A stretch of 64,000 bases of DNA from Methanoculleus sp. UBA374 (GTDB lineage: Archaea > Halobacteriota > Methanomicrobia > Methanomicrobiales > Methanoculleaceae): NCBI GenBank assembly GCA_002508705.1, contig DAYL01000032.1, positions 1 to 64,000 on the forward strand, in the 5' to 3' direction. Made by a program: the position numbers and the translations under genes. Positions 7,826-15,790 of this stretch are shown one piece after another (position 1 is the first letter of the stretch; each line of letters opens with the position of its first letter). Below the pieces are notes generated by a model. That model was not told where the DNA came from. It was given only the letters and a program-made list of their open reading frames with translations, and did not search any database.

Positions 7826-8317
7826 TCAGGTGCGGGGCCCGGTCTCCGGCGGGGTCTCGAGCGCCTTCCTGCGCTCGTAGACCGCCATAGTCTCGCCGTA
7901 GCCGGCGGCGGCTGCCGCGAGCGCACCTTCGAGGAGGGGCCGCCCCGCCCCCGGAGGGAGGTCGAGTTCACGCGCAAGGCTCCATACCCGGATGAAGTAG
8001 CGGTGTGATGTACCTCTCGGGGGGCAGGGGCCGCTGTAACCGGTCCTCCGAAAATCGTTCATCCCCTGGACGGCAGAGACCGGGTGGGATATTCGGGGCT
8101 CCTGCGGGATACCTGCGGGAATCTCGCCGGTCGACGGGATGTTCCAGGCGAGCCAGTGGGTGAACGTCCCTCTCGGTGCGTCCGGGTCGTCCACGATGAC
8201 CGCAAGGTAGGGGGCGTTCGACCCGAGGACCCGTATCCGTGGAGAGAGATCTTCCCCGTCACAGGTGTGCTCTGGTGGAAACCGGTCGAAATCGACCGCT
8301 ATGGTCAGGTTCTGCAT
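7826..8317 (-). CDS. PEBP-family protein, copy 5, the most canonical of the array
   Basis: 163 residues. Unlike the other copies it keeps the full family signature: FPPEHTCDGEDLSPRIRV, IVDDPDAPRGTFTHWLAWNI and TGYSGPCPPRGTSHRYFIRV. DPDAP and the following HW line the anion-binding pocket in YbhB-type proteins. It has a longer, charged C-terminal tail (RRKALETPPETGPRT). As first gene in transcription order and the only one with the ancestral pocket, it is the likely founder of the array, from which the diverged copies arose. Role unknown. Confidence 0.9.
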   Translation of the reverse strand: MQNLTIAVDFDRFPPEHTCDGEDLSPRIRVLGSNAPYLAVIVDDPDAPRGTFTHWLAWNIPSTGEIPAGIPQEPRISHPVSAVQGMNDFRRTGYSGPCPPRGTSHRYFIRVWSLARELDLPPGAGRPLLEGALAAAAAGYGETMAVYERRKALETPPETGPRT

Positions 8318-8410
8318 GCTCGTTTACCCCTCCGGCACACCATGGGACGGGGCGCATAAATCTGTTGCGGCGGGCGGGACCGGGCCGGACCGACCGTCTT
8401 CCTCCATGCG

Positions 8411-9115
8411 TCAGAAGAGCCCCATGTCCCGGGCCTGGATCAGCAGTTCCTGCACCTCCGGATCGCGAAGATCGTACCATCGCTCGTATGCCTGCGCCAC
8501 GGCAAACGTGCGGCCGGTCCTGATGTTCAGGCAGACGACGAGGTCCGCCTTTCTGGCGATGAAGTCAACGGCGTGAAGCGAGCCGGTGGGGACCGCCACG
8601 ATAACCCGGCGGGGCGACCAGGCCCGGGCCGCCTCGACTGCGGCAAACATCGTATACCCGGTTGCAAGGCCGTCGTCGACCAGGATCGCAGTCCGGCCCT
8701 CAAGTCCCGGTTCCCGCCGGTCGCCGGAAAACTTCTTCAAGCGCTCCGCCACGTTCGATTTAGCCTTCGCGATCGCGGCGTTCGCCTCGGTCTCCGAGAG
8801 ATCGAGAGCGGTCATGAGGGCGCGATTCAGGAAGACCCGCCCGTCCCAGGTCACGGCGCCGAACCCGGCCTCTGGGTTCCAGGGTACCTGCACCTTCCGT
8901 ACCACCGCCATCCGGAGCGGGGCCCTGAGCGCCCGGGCCACCTCAAGCCCCGGCGGCACTCCCCCGGCCGGAATGGCACAGACTACCGGTTCGACGATCA
9001 TCTCCAGCTGCGAGAGGGTCGCGGCGAGACGCCTCCCGGCATCGGTCCGGTCCTCGAAAACACCCAGCCGGTCCCGCATCGTTTTATCCTCAATGATCCG
9101 GCCCGTATCCAGCAT
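8411..9115 (-). CDS. Phosphoribosyltransferase-domain protein
   Basis: 234 residues from the ATG at 9113-9115; a longer frame continues upstream to 9265 but overlaps the promoter region and has no family match. The PRPP-binding loop is AILVDDGLATGYTMFAAVEA, and the upstream segment VVCAIPAGGVPPGLEVARAL is the usual companion of this type-I PRTase fold (PF00156). Proteins of this subtype are often annotated as predicted phosphoribosyltransferases without known base specificity; I cannot assign a substrate. It is divergent from rnhA with an 86-base gap. Confidence 0.82.
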   Translation of the reverse strand: MLDTGRIIEDKTMRDRLGVFEDRTDAGRRLAATLSQLEMIVEPVVCAIPAGGVPPGLEVARALRAPLRMAVVRKVQVPWNPEAGFGAVTWDGRVFLNRALMTALDLSETEANAAIAKAKSNVAERLKKFSGDRREPGLEGRTAILVDDGLATGYTMFAAVEAARAWSPRRVIVAVPTGSLHAVDFIARKADLVVCLNIRTGRTFAVAQAYERWYDLRDPEVQELLIQARDMGLF

Positions 9116-9201
9116 AGGTCCGCCTTTACCACACGGGGATATTAACATCTTCCGGTGAGCGATACCAATAACACGCCGGAGAGCGATGATCAACCGGGTA
9201 G

Positions 9202-9645
9202 ATGATGGAAAGAGACGAACAGAAGGCCGCGGTGACGACGACGCTGTATACCGACGGTGCTTCAAGGGGAAACCCCGGAGACGCCGCCTGGGCGTACGTG
9301 ATCGTGCAGGACGGGTCCGTCGCGGCCAGCCGTTCGGGATTTATCGGGACGGCGACGAACAACGTGGCCGAGTATCACGCCGTCATCAACGGTCTGGAGG
9401 CTGCACGCGAGTTCACCCGCGGCGGGCTCATCGTCCGGTCCGACTCGGAACTGGTCGTTCGCCAGCTCACCGGGCGGTACCGCATCACGAGAGAGCACCT
9501 TGCGGACCTTGCAGGCGAGGTGCGGCGGCTGGTACGCCATTTCAGAGAGGTCAGGTTCGAGAATGTGCCGCGGGAGCACCCCTGTATCCGGATTGCGGAC
9601 CGGCTCTGCAACGAGACGCTCGATGCGGAGAGGCCGGGGAGGTAA
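9202..9645 (+). CDS. rnhA: Ribonuclease HI (archaeal/short type)
   Basis: 147 residues. All catalytic acidic residues are visible: Asp18 in YTDGASRGNPG, Glu57 in TNNVAEYHAVI, Asp81 in VRSDSELVVRQL and Asp133 in IADRLCNETL. The enzyme cleaves the RNA strand of RNA-DNA hybrids, for example at R-loops or leftover primers. There are two adjacent ATG codons (9202 and 9205), and either could start. It ends 4 bases before the GTG of the next gene, whose ribosome-binding site lies in its last codons, so the two genes are probably co-transcribed. Confidence 0.9.
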   Translation: MMERDEQKAAVTTTLYTDGASRGNPGDAAWAYVIVQDGSVAASRSGFIGTATNNVAEYHAVINGLEAAREFTRGGLIVRSDSELVVRQLTGRYRITREHLADLAGEVRRLVRHFREVRFENVPREHPCIRIADRLCNETLDAERPGR

Positions 9646-9649
9646 CAGC

Positions 9650-10108
9650 GTGGCCACAATCGAGTGCATTCCCATCGGCGTCGTTCGGTCGCCCTACCGG
9701 GTCCGGGGCGACGCCCCCCGCCAGGGGCGGCTTGCGGATACCGTTGCGGAGATCCACATCCATGACGCCTACGTCCCGGGACTCGATAGCCTGGAGCGGA
9801 GCAGCCACCTCATCGTGCTCTACTGGCTCGACCGGGCGGAACGCGGGCACCTCTTCGCAAAGCCTCCCGGGGAGACCCGGGAACGGGGGGTCTTTTCAAC
9901 CCGCTCACCCGCCCGGCCGAACCCGATCGGGTTCGGAGTCGTCGACCTGATCCGGCGGAAGGGCGGCGTCCTGGTCGTCCGGGGGCTCGACGCCCTGGAC
10001 GGAACCCCGGTGCTGGACATCAAGCCCTACTCCCCCGAGATCGACTGTATCCCGAAAGCAACGGGCGGGTGGCACACGAAAACGTCGACTACTCCCGACA
10101 GGGGATAG
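9650..10108 (+). CDS. trmO: TrmO/TsaA-type tRNA methyltransferase (UPF0066/YaeB family)
   Basis: 152 residues from a GTG at 9650 with GGGGAGGT just upstream. Family motifs are CIPIGVVRSPYRVRGDAPRQ at the N-terminus, HLIVLYWLDRA, RSPARPNPIGFGVVDL and LDIKPYSPEIDCI. In E. coli this family methylates the threonylcarbamoyl group of t6A37 in tRNA using SAM; for the archaeal members this is by homology. The frame extends upstream into rnhA in another phase but that part is not protein of this family. It ends in a polar tail (TKTSTTPDRG). Confidence 0.88.
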   Translation: MATIECIPIGVVRSPYRVRGDAPRQGRLADTVAEIHIHDAYVPGLDSLERSSHLIVLYWLDRAERGHLFAKPPGETRERGVFSTRSPARPNPIGFGVVDLIRRKGGVLVVRGLDALDGTPVLDIKPYSPEIDCIPKATGGWHTKTSTTPDRG

Positions 10109-10185
10109 CCCCTGCCCGAAACGCCGCTCCGGCAAGCCGAGCAGGATAATGTGTCATTACCTATACTTTTTTGTAACGATTGGCG

Positions 10186-10240
10186 TTAATATATAGTAGC
10201 TTCAGGTCCTTCTCAGGGAGGATACTGTATCACGGAGGAT
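10186..10240 (+). promoter_or_regulatory. Promoter and ribosome-binding site for the mrp gene
   Basis: TTAATATATA at 10186-10195 is a good archaeal TATA box, set in a short AT-rich stretch. A strong Shine-Dalgarno GGAGGAT at 10234-10240 lies 7 bases before the ATG at 10248, which fixes the start codon. Confidence 0.6.
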
Positions 10241-10247
10241 AGTTCTG

Positions 10248-11144
10248 ATGGCTCAAACAACCAAACCCGATAACGAAACCTGTGCCGGGAACTGCGCTGG
10301 CTGCCCGTCTGCGACCGGATGCAATGATCCGAGAAATGCGGGAGCCCCGAGGGATCTCCCCCCGAAAGCCGATATCAGCGTAAAACATGTCGTCCTCGTC
10401 CTTTCCGGGAAAGGAGGAGTCGGGAAGAGCACGGTCTCGGCAAACCTCGCTTTTTCCCTTGCGAACCGCGGCTACAACACGGGTCTCATCGACCTCGACA
10501 TCCACGGCCCGGACATTCCGAAGATGCTCGGGATCGAGAGCGCCCGTCTCCAGTCCTATGACGGGAAGATCATCGAGCCGGTCAGGGTCACCGGCAACCT
10601 TGCGGTCATTTCCATGGCGTTCCTGCTCCCGGAACGTAACACCCCCGTGATATGGCGCGGCCCGATGAAGATGACGGTCATCCGGCAGTTCCTGGAAGAC
10701 GTCAACTGGGGCGACCTCGATTACCTGATCGTCGACCTTCCGCCCGGTACCGGCGACGAGGCGCTCACCATCGCCCAGCTCGCCCCGAACATCGCCGGAG
10801 CGGTCATCGTCACCACCCCGCAGGACGTCGCGGTCCTCGACTCGAGCAAGGCGATTGAGTTCGTCAGGAAACTCGACATCCAGGTGCTCGGAGTCGTGGA
10901 GAACATGAGCGGGTTCGTCTGCCCTCACTGCAAGGAAGAGATCGACATCTTCGGCAAAGGTGGCGGGGAGCGAGAGGCAAAGGAGCGTGGCGTGCCCTTC
11001 CTCGGCGCCATTCCGCTCGATCCCGAGATGCGGAAGGCGGCCGACGAAGGAAGACCCTTCATCATCCGCCAGAGCAAAGATAGCCCGACCTGGAAGAGTT
11101 TCGACGCCATCATGAACGCCATGGTTGAACAGGTCGAGGGGTAA
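10248..11144 (+). CDS. Mrp/Nbp35-type Fe-S cluster carrier ATPase
   Basis: 298 residues. The Walker A variant SGKGGVGKSTVSANLAFSLA, the DxDIHGPD switch and the PPGTGDEAL motif identify the Mrp/ApbC branch of deviant P-loop ATPases. A pair of cysteines in SGFVCPHCKEE binds the bridging [4Fe-4S] cluster between two subunits. The N-terminus adds Cys12, Cys16, Cys19 and Cys25; the last three give CxxCx5C, the end of the ferredoxin-like motif of eukaryotic Nbp35. The protein assembles or transfers Fe-S clusters to apoproteins, which are abundant in methanogens. It forms a pair with the next gene, which starts 3 bases after its stop. Confidence 0.92.
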   Translation: MAQTTKPDNETCAGNCAGCPSATGCNDPRNAGAPRDLPPKADISVKHVVLVLSGKGGVGKSTVSANLAFSLANRGYNTGLIDLDIHGPDIPKMLGIESARLQSYDGKIIEPVRVTGNLAVISMAFLLPERNTPVIWRGPMKMTVIRQFLEDVNWGDLDYLIVDLPPGTGDEALTIAQLAPNIAGAVIVTTPQDVAVLDSSKAIEFVRKLDIQVLGVVENMSGFVCPHCKEEIDIFGKGGGEREAKERGVPFLGAIPLDPEMRKAADEGRPFIIRQSKDSPTWKSFDAIMNAMVEQVEG

Positions 11145-11147
11145 TCC

Positions 11148-11468
11148 ATGGACTACTCGCGGGTCCTTGCCGGAAAGGGTGAGGAACCCCTCCCAATATT
11201 TTCGAAGGTCATCGGGGCGCTCGAGAACTACGAGGAGTTCCCCTTCCTGCTCGAACCCATCTTCCACGAAGCCGCGGAACTCGAGGACGACGACCTCGAC
11301 CGACTCCGGTTCGGCCTCGTCCGCCTGCAGGTCTACGCCGACATCCACCGTTACGAGGATATGGAGGTGGCCCAGCGGATGAAGTACGTCGCCACAATTC
11401 TCGAACGGATGCTCTTCGGAAGACTCCTCCTCGAAGGAGAAGAGACCGGCGGCAAGCAGTGCTGCTAA
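11148..11468 (+). CDS. Conserved-looking 106-residue protein of unknown function, downstream of mrp
   Basis: It begins 3 bases after the mrp stop, so the two are probably translationally coupled. The sequence is acidic and predicted helical (EAAELEDDDLDRLRFGLVRL, then MKYVATILERMLFGRLLLEG) with no membrane segment. It ends in GGKQCC; the terminal Cys pair could touch an Fe-S cluster or metal, which would fit the neighbour, but this is inference. I do not recognise a family. Confidence 0.75.
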   Translation: MDYSRVLAGKGEEPLPIFSKVIGALENYEEFPFLLEPIFHEAAELEDDDLDRLRFGLVRLQVYADIHRYEDMEVAQRMKYVATILERMLFGRLLLEGEETGGKQCC

Positions 11469-11593
11469 ACCGGATGGTTCGGCATTTCAAGACCGCCTTC
11501 CTCAGATGGCATTCAGATTCACGATAGCGTCGTGAACCGATCAGACGTAGGGGGAGGAGCCACGCCGCCCGAACGACGCGGACACTTGGAGCA

Positions 11594-12054
11594 ATGAAGG
11601 TATCGCGCTTCGGAACCTCAAACGATGGAGAGTTGCGGGCGAACTCGAACCATGCAAGCAACGAGTATTTCCTGCCTGTCATGGGTCTGATCTTTCTGCG
11701 GCACGCATACAGCCGGTTCCTGACGATGAAAGACACCGTTGAAGCCAACTTTCCCGCGCGTGGCGGGAAGACCCGGGCACTGACCAAGGAAGAGTTCTCC
11801 CGGAAGAGCGCCAGTTTCCCCGAAACGAAGATCTGCGACGTCAGGGGGCCGGTCAAACCGGTGGACAGGGCCGAGCTCGAGGCCAATGACCGGTTGCTGA
11901 CACCCGGCCGCTACGTGGGTGCCGCCCCCGAAGAGGAGGGAGGATTTCGAGGAAGCGCTCCGCGAGATCCACGTGGAACTGGAAGACCTCAACACTGAAG
12001 CGGTGCGACTGGCGGCGACGATCAAGAAGAACTTCGAGGAACTGGGATATGACG
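11594..12054 (+). pseudogene. Type I restriction-modification methyltransferase subunit (HsdM), deleted and frameshifted
   Basis: The 5' piece contains GLIFLRHAYSRFLTMKDTVE and RGGKTRALTKEEFSRKSA, typical of the HsdM N-terminal region. It jumps directly to ANDRLLTPGRYVG, which in intact HsdM lies near the C-terminus, so the whole catalytic SAM domain with NPPF/Y motif is missing. At about 11936-11942 an extra base in a G-rich run shifts the frame; the C-terminal helix continues one frame over as DFEEALREIHVELEDLNTEA and ends around KNFEELGYDG. No functional methyltransferase is possible. The final codons overlap the start of the intact DUF1016 gene. Confidence 0.8.
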
Positions 12055-13065
12055 GTCTCGAATCTGCCGGAAGACTACGGCTCACTGCTTCTCGAAGTCA
12101 AAGAGCGCATTCGCGCCGCCCAGTACCGGGCACTCAGGGCGGTCAACAAGGAACTGATCGGCCTGTACTGGGATATCGGCAGGATGATCGTGGAGCGGCA
12201 GGCCGGCGACACCTGGGGTAAGTCAATTGTCCAACAGTTGTCTGGAGATCTGCAAAAGGAGTTTCCCGGTATCGGGGGCTTTTCCGCCTCAAATCTCTGG
12301 CGCATGAAGTCTTTTTTTGAAGCGTATGCCGGTTCTGAAAAACTCGCACAGCTTGTGCGAGAAATTGGCTGGAGCCATAACCTGGTTATTCTGGAGCGGT
12401 GTTCCGAGCCGCTGGAGCGTGAGTTCTACCTTCGCATGACCCGCAAATTCGGCTGGTCGAGGAGCGTGCTCGTCCACCAGATCGAGAACCAGAGCTACGA
12501 AAAGACGCTCCTTGGCCAGACCAACTTCGACCGGGCACTCACGCCGGAACTGCAGGTGCAGGCCAAACTCGCGGTCAGGGACGAGTACACCTTCGATTTC
12601 CTGGAACTCGGAGAGGAGCACTCCGAGCGCGACCTGGAGCGTGCCCTGATAGGCAGGGTCGAAGACTTCCTGAGGGCGATGGGGGGCGTCTTTGCGTTCG
12701 TCGGGAGCCAGTTTCGTCTGGAGGTCGAGGACAGGGAGTACTTCATCGATCTGCTGCTGTTCCACCGGCGGCTCCGCTGCCTGGTGGCCATCGAGCTGAA
12801 GATCGGCGAGTTCCAGCCCGAGTTCGTCGGCAAGATGCAGTTCTACCTGGCCGCCCTTGACCGCCAGGTCCGCGAAGAGGGCGAGAACCCCTCCATCGGC
12901 ATCATCCTCTGCAAGGAGAAGAACCGCACCATCGTCGAGTACGCCCTGCAATCCTCCACCTCGCCCATCGGCGTCGCCACCTACCGGACGGTGAGGGAAC
13001 TGCCCCGGGAACTCCGGGACCAACTCCCCGGCCCGGAGGAAATCGCGAGATTGCTGGAGGAATGA
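12049..13065 (+). CDS. DUF1016 / YhcG-family PDDEXK nuclease-domain protein
   Basis: 338 residues. The N-terminal half is the DUF1016 helical domain (NKELIGLYWDIGRMIVERQA, then ASNLWRMKSFFEAY and WSHNLVILERC). The C-terminal half is a PDDEXK nuclease-like fold, with the core FIDLLLFHRRLRCLVAIELK where D and ExK are the predicted catalytic residues, and a downstream MQFYLAALD segment. Members are often found next to type I restriction genes and may help them, though their exact role is not established. Here the neighbouring hsdM is destroyed, so this gene is an intact survivor of a lost locus or works alone. The gene looks undamaged. Confidence 0.88.
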   Translation: MTVSNLPEDYGSLLLEVKERIRAAQYRALRAVNKELIGLYWDIGRMIVERQAGDTWGKSIVQQLSGDLQKEFPGIGGFSASNLWRMKSFFEAYAGSEKLAQLVREIGWSHNLVILERCSEPLEREFYLRMTRKFGWSRSVLVHQIENQSYEKTLLGQTNFDRALTPELQVQAKLAVRDEYTFDFLELGEEHSERDLERALIGRVEDFLRAMGGVFAFVGSQFRLEVEDREYFIDLLLFHRRLRCLVAIELKIGEFQPEFVGKMQFYLAALDRQVREEGENPSIGIILCKEKNRTIVEYALQSSTSPIGVATYRTVRELPRELRDQLPGPEEIARLLEE

Positions 13066-13120
13066 GAGGTGTTCGCAGTCGGAAGTATCTACCTCTTCCG
13101 GGTTCCTGGCTCACCGGGGG

Positions 13121-13145
13121 TTTGTGCAATGGTGCATTGCACAAA
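13121..13145. repeat. Perfect inverted repeat, 11-bp arms with 3-base loop
   Basis: TTTGTGCAATG is followed by GTG and then CATTGCACAAA, a perfect inverted repeat in the 241-base gap between the DUF1016 gene and glnA. There is no T-tract directly after it, so it looks more like a protein-binding operator or a remnant of mobile DNA than a terminator. The rest of the gap (13066-13306) shows no gene. Confidence 0.6.
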
Positions 13146-13287
13146 TTCCGCGGCGCGGTAATACCGGCCGGCTCGATGAACTGAGATGTATGGATATACA
13201 TGTATGAGTAACTTATCACGTAAAAAACGCTGTGGCGGATGTGGACTGATCCGGTAGGGAAGAGGTCCAGAAGAACAGACTATCGTC

Positions 13288-13305
13288 AAAAATTCTGCAA
13301 AAAAA
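13288..13305 (-). terminator. T-tract terminator of glnA
   Basis: Read on the minus strand, the glnA stop is followed at once by a run of seven T, GCAGAA and a second run of five T. Archaeal terminators are commonly such T-rich tracts without a required hairpin. Confidence 0.5.
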
Positions 13306-13306
13306 G

Positions 13307-14638
13307 TTAGTATGTCGCCAGATACCGGTCGAGTTCCCAGGGGTGGACCGCCGTCCGGTAGGCATCCCACTCGGCTTCCGCGACGCTCGTGAGGGCGTCG
13401 ACGACGTGGGGACCGAGCGCCCGGCAGATGAGGTCGTCGGCGAGCAGGGCCTGGTGGGCCTCGTAGAGGTCGCCGGGCAGCGTCTCAATCCCGGCGCGGT
13501 CCCGCTCGACGGGGGTCATATGATAGATGTTCTTATCGACGCCGACCGGAGGCTCGATCTCCTCCCGGACGCCCTCCATCCCGGCGGTGAGCATCGCGGC
13601 GAAGGCGAGGTAGGGATTGCAGGTGGGGTCGGGGCTGCGGAACTCGACGCGGGTGCTGTTGCCGCGAGGGCTCGGAACACGGACGAGGGTCGACCGGTTG
13701 CTCGCGCTCCAGCTGACGTAGCAGGGCGCTTCGTAGCCGGGGACGAGCCTTTTATAGGAGTTGATCGTCGGGTTCGCGACGCGGGTGATGGCCTTTGCGT
13801 GCCTGAGCAGCCCGCCGATGAAGTGCATACAGGTCTTCGAGAGCCGGAGGGGTGCATCGGGGTCGTAGAAGGCGTTTTCCCCGTCTTTTGCAAGCGAACA
13901 GTTGGTGTGCATTCCGCTCCCGCAGATGCCGTAGATCGGTTTTGCCATGAAAGACGCGTGCAGGCCGCGCATCAGCGCCATCGTCTTCACTACGAACTTG
14001 AAGGTGATGACGTTGTCCGCCGTGTGGAGGGCGTCGCTGTACTTGAAGTCGATCTCGTGCTGGCTCTCGGCGACTTCGTGGTGCGAGGCCTCGATCTCGA
14101 ACCCCATATCGGTGAGGGCGATGATGATCTCACGACGGACGTCCTCCGCAAGGTCGGTCGGGGCAAGGTCGAAGTAGCCGCCGCCGTCCTGGAACTGCGT
14201 AGTCGGTCTGCCGCCGAGCATCTTAAAGAGGAAGAATTCGAGTTCCGGCCCGGTGTTGAAGACGTACCCGTCCTTTGCCGCGTCCTCCATCGCCCGCCGG
14301 AGCACGTAGCGCGGGTCGCCCTCAAACGGCTTCCCGTTGGCCGCCTTGTAGACATCGCAGACGAACCGGGCTTCCGCGTGCTCCCGGGGCCGCCAGGGCA
14401 GGAGGGTGTAAGTCGAGAGGTCGGGTTTGAGCACCATGTCGGACTCTTCTATCCGGACGAAACCCTCGATCGACGACCCGTCGAACCCGATACCGCCGGT
14501 CAGCGCCTTTTCGGCCTGCTTCACCGGGATAGCAACGTTCTTCGGCAGCCCCAGGAGGTCGGTGAACTGCAACCGAAGAAATTCGACGTTATCCTGCTCA
14601 ATGCGCTCAAGCATCGCAGAAGTGGCATCACGGGACAT
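13307..14638 (-). CDS. glnA: Glutamine synthetase, type I
   Basis: 443 residues from the ATG at 14636-14638; a TTG nine codons upstream is open but not family-like. Signature segments are GIGFDGSSIEGFVRIEESDM, NTGPELEFFLFKM, HEVAESQHEIDFKYSDALHT (metal-binding Glu/His), GSGMHTNCSLAKDG and INSYKRLVPGYEAP with the ATP-site RVP after it. The enzyme makes glutamine from glutamate, ammonia and ATP and is the first half of the GS/GOGAT path. The NLYDLP tyrosine of adenylylated enzymes is absent, so control is likely by direct effectors or PII-like proteins. It is divergent from the glutamate synthase operon, with the shared control region at 14639-14743. Confidence 0.95.
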   Translation of the reverse strand: MSRDATSAMLERIEQDNVEFLRLQFTDLLGLPKNVAIPVKQAEKALTGGIGFDGSSIEGFVRIEESDMVLKPDLSTYTLLPWRPREHAEARFVCDVYKAANGKPFEGDPRYVLRRAMEDAAKDGYVFNTGPELEFFLFKMLGGRPTTQFQDGGGYFDLAPTDLAEDVRREIIIALTDMGFEIEASHHEVAESQHEIDFKYSDALHTADNVITFKFVVKTMALMRGLHASFMAKPIYGICGSGMHTNCSLAKDGENAFYDPDAPLRLSKTCMHFIGGLLRHAKAITRVANPTINSYKRLVPGYEAPCYVSWSASNRSTLVRVPSPRGNSTRVEFRSPDPTCNPYLAFAAMLTAGMEGVREEIEPPVGVDKNIYHMTPVERDRAGIETLPGDLYEAHQALLADDLICRALGPHVVDALTSVAEAEWDAYRTAVHPWELDRYLATY

Positions 14639-14743
14639 GTGGAATTCTACTTCTATCCGATGCAATAAATACCTATTGACACAAATATTCCCGGGTAGAG
14701 TTCAAAACTGTGGCAACAGAGTGTTAACTCAATCGAGGTCACC

Positions 14744-15790
14744 ATGTGCGGCATATTTGGTGTAATAGATAAGAGGCGCCAGATGATGGATGGTTCCGGC
14801 ATCCGACAGGCCCTCTCCATGATGAACGAACGCGGCAGCGGCGAGGGGGCGGGGTACGTCGCCTACGGCATCTACCCCGACTACCGGGACTGCTACGCGC
14901 TCCATGTCTTCTTCGACGACGCCTGCGAGAGCAAGGCGGCTGTCGACGCAACACTGGAGCAGTGGGGGACGATCGAGCATGACGAGGCGATCCCGACCTA
15001 CGACCAGCAAAACCTCCGGGTGCCCTGCACCCCTTGGCGCTACTTCTTCAAGCCTGACCCCTCGCTCGCACCCGAGAAGGATATCATCACGAACCTTGTG
15101 ATGAGGATCAACGCGTGCGTAAACGGCGCCGAAGTCGTCTCCTCCGGCAAGAACGTCGGCGTCTTCAAGGCCGGAGGGCCCGGCGGCAGGCCGGAAGAGG
15201 TAGCGGACTACTACCGTATCGAGGACTATGAGGGCTACCTCTGGCTCGCGCATAACCGCTACGCGACGGCGAGTCCGGAGAAGTGGGAGCGGCCCGACCC
15301 GTTCAACCTGCACGACTGGAGCGTCGTGGAGAACGGAAAGACCACCACCTACGGGACCAACCGGCGCTACGTCGAGGGCTTCGGGTACAGATGCTCGATC
15401 TCCACCGACAGCGAGGTCATTACCTACTTAATCGACCTCCTGGTGCGGCGGCACGGCCTCGACATCAACCTCGCCATCCGGGCGCTTGCCCCACCCTACT
15501 GGGAGGATATCGACCGGATGCCCGAAGCCGAGCAGAACCTGAATCGCGCCATCCGGTTCGCTTACGGCCCTGCGGCGATGAACGGGCCGTTCACCGTCGT
15601 GGCCGCGAACCCCGATATGATGGTCGGGTTCACCGACCGGGGCAAACTCCGGCCGATGGTCGTCGGTGAGTGTGGAGACCGCCTCTACATCGCAAGCGAA
15701 GAGGTTGCGATCCGCGCCATGGAGCCGAAGGTCGAGTCGATCACGCGGCCGGCCGCCGGTGAACCGGTGATCGGGAGGGCTGCACCATGA
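14744..15790 (+). CDS. Glutamate synthase, glutamine amidotransferase subunit (GltB domain 1, stand-alone)
   Basis: 348 residues beginning MCGIFGVIDKRRQ, so the class II amidotransferase nucleophile Cys2 is exposed once Met is removed. Further amidotransferase features are NERGSGEGAGYVAYG, LAHNRYATASPEKWERPDPF and YGTNRRYVEGFGYRCSISTD followed by SEVITYLIDLL. It releases ammonia from glutamine and channels it to the FMN subunit encoded next. In bacteria this is the N-terminal domain of a single large polypeptide; here it is a separate protein, the archaeal arrangement. It overlaps the next gene by 4 bases (ATGA). Confidence 0.9.
   Translation: MCGIFGVIDKRRQMMDGSGIRQALSMMNERGSGEGAGYVAYGIYPDYRDCYALHVFFDDACESKAAVDATLEQWGTIEHDEAIPTYDQQNLRVPCTPWRYFFKPDPSLAPEKDIITNLVMRINACVNGAEVVSSGKNVGVFKAGGPGGRPEEVADYYRIEDYEGYLWLAHNRYATASPEKWERPDPFNLHDWSVVENGKTTTYGTNRRYVEGFGYRCSISTDSEVITYLIDLLVRRHGLDINLAIRALAPPYWEDIDRMPEAEQNLNRAIRFAYGPAAMNGPFTVVAANPDMMVGFTDRGKLRPMVVGECGDRLYIASEEVAIRAMEPKVESITRPAAGEPVIGRAAP

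Noticed and set aside
10230..11348. 372-codon minus-strand open frame opposite mrp
   Set aside because: It is a shadow of the unmistakable Mrp ATPase gene and has no recognisable motif.
13343..14668. 441-codon plus-strand open frame opposite glnA
   Set aside because: It mirrors glnA codon by codon and carries no independent domain.
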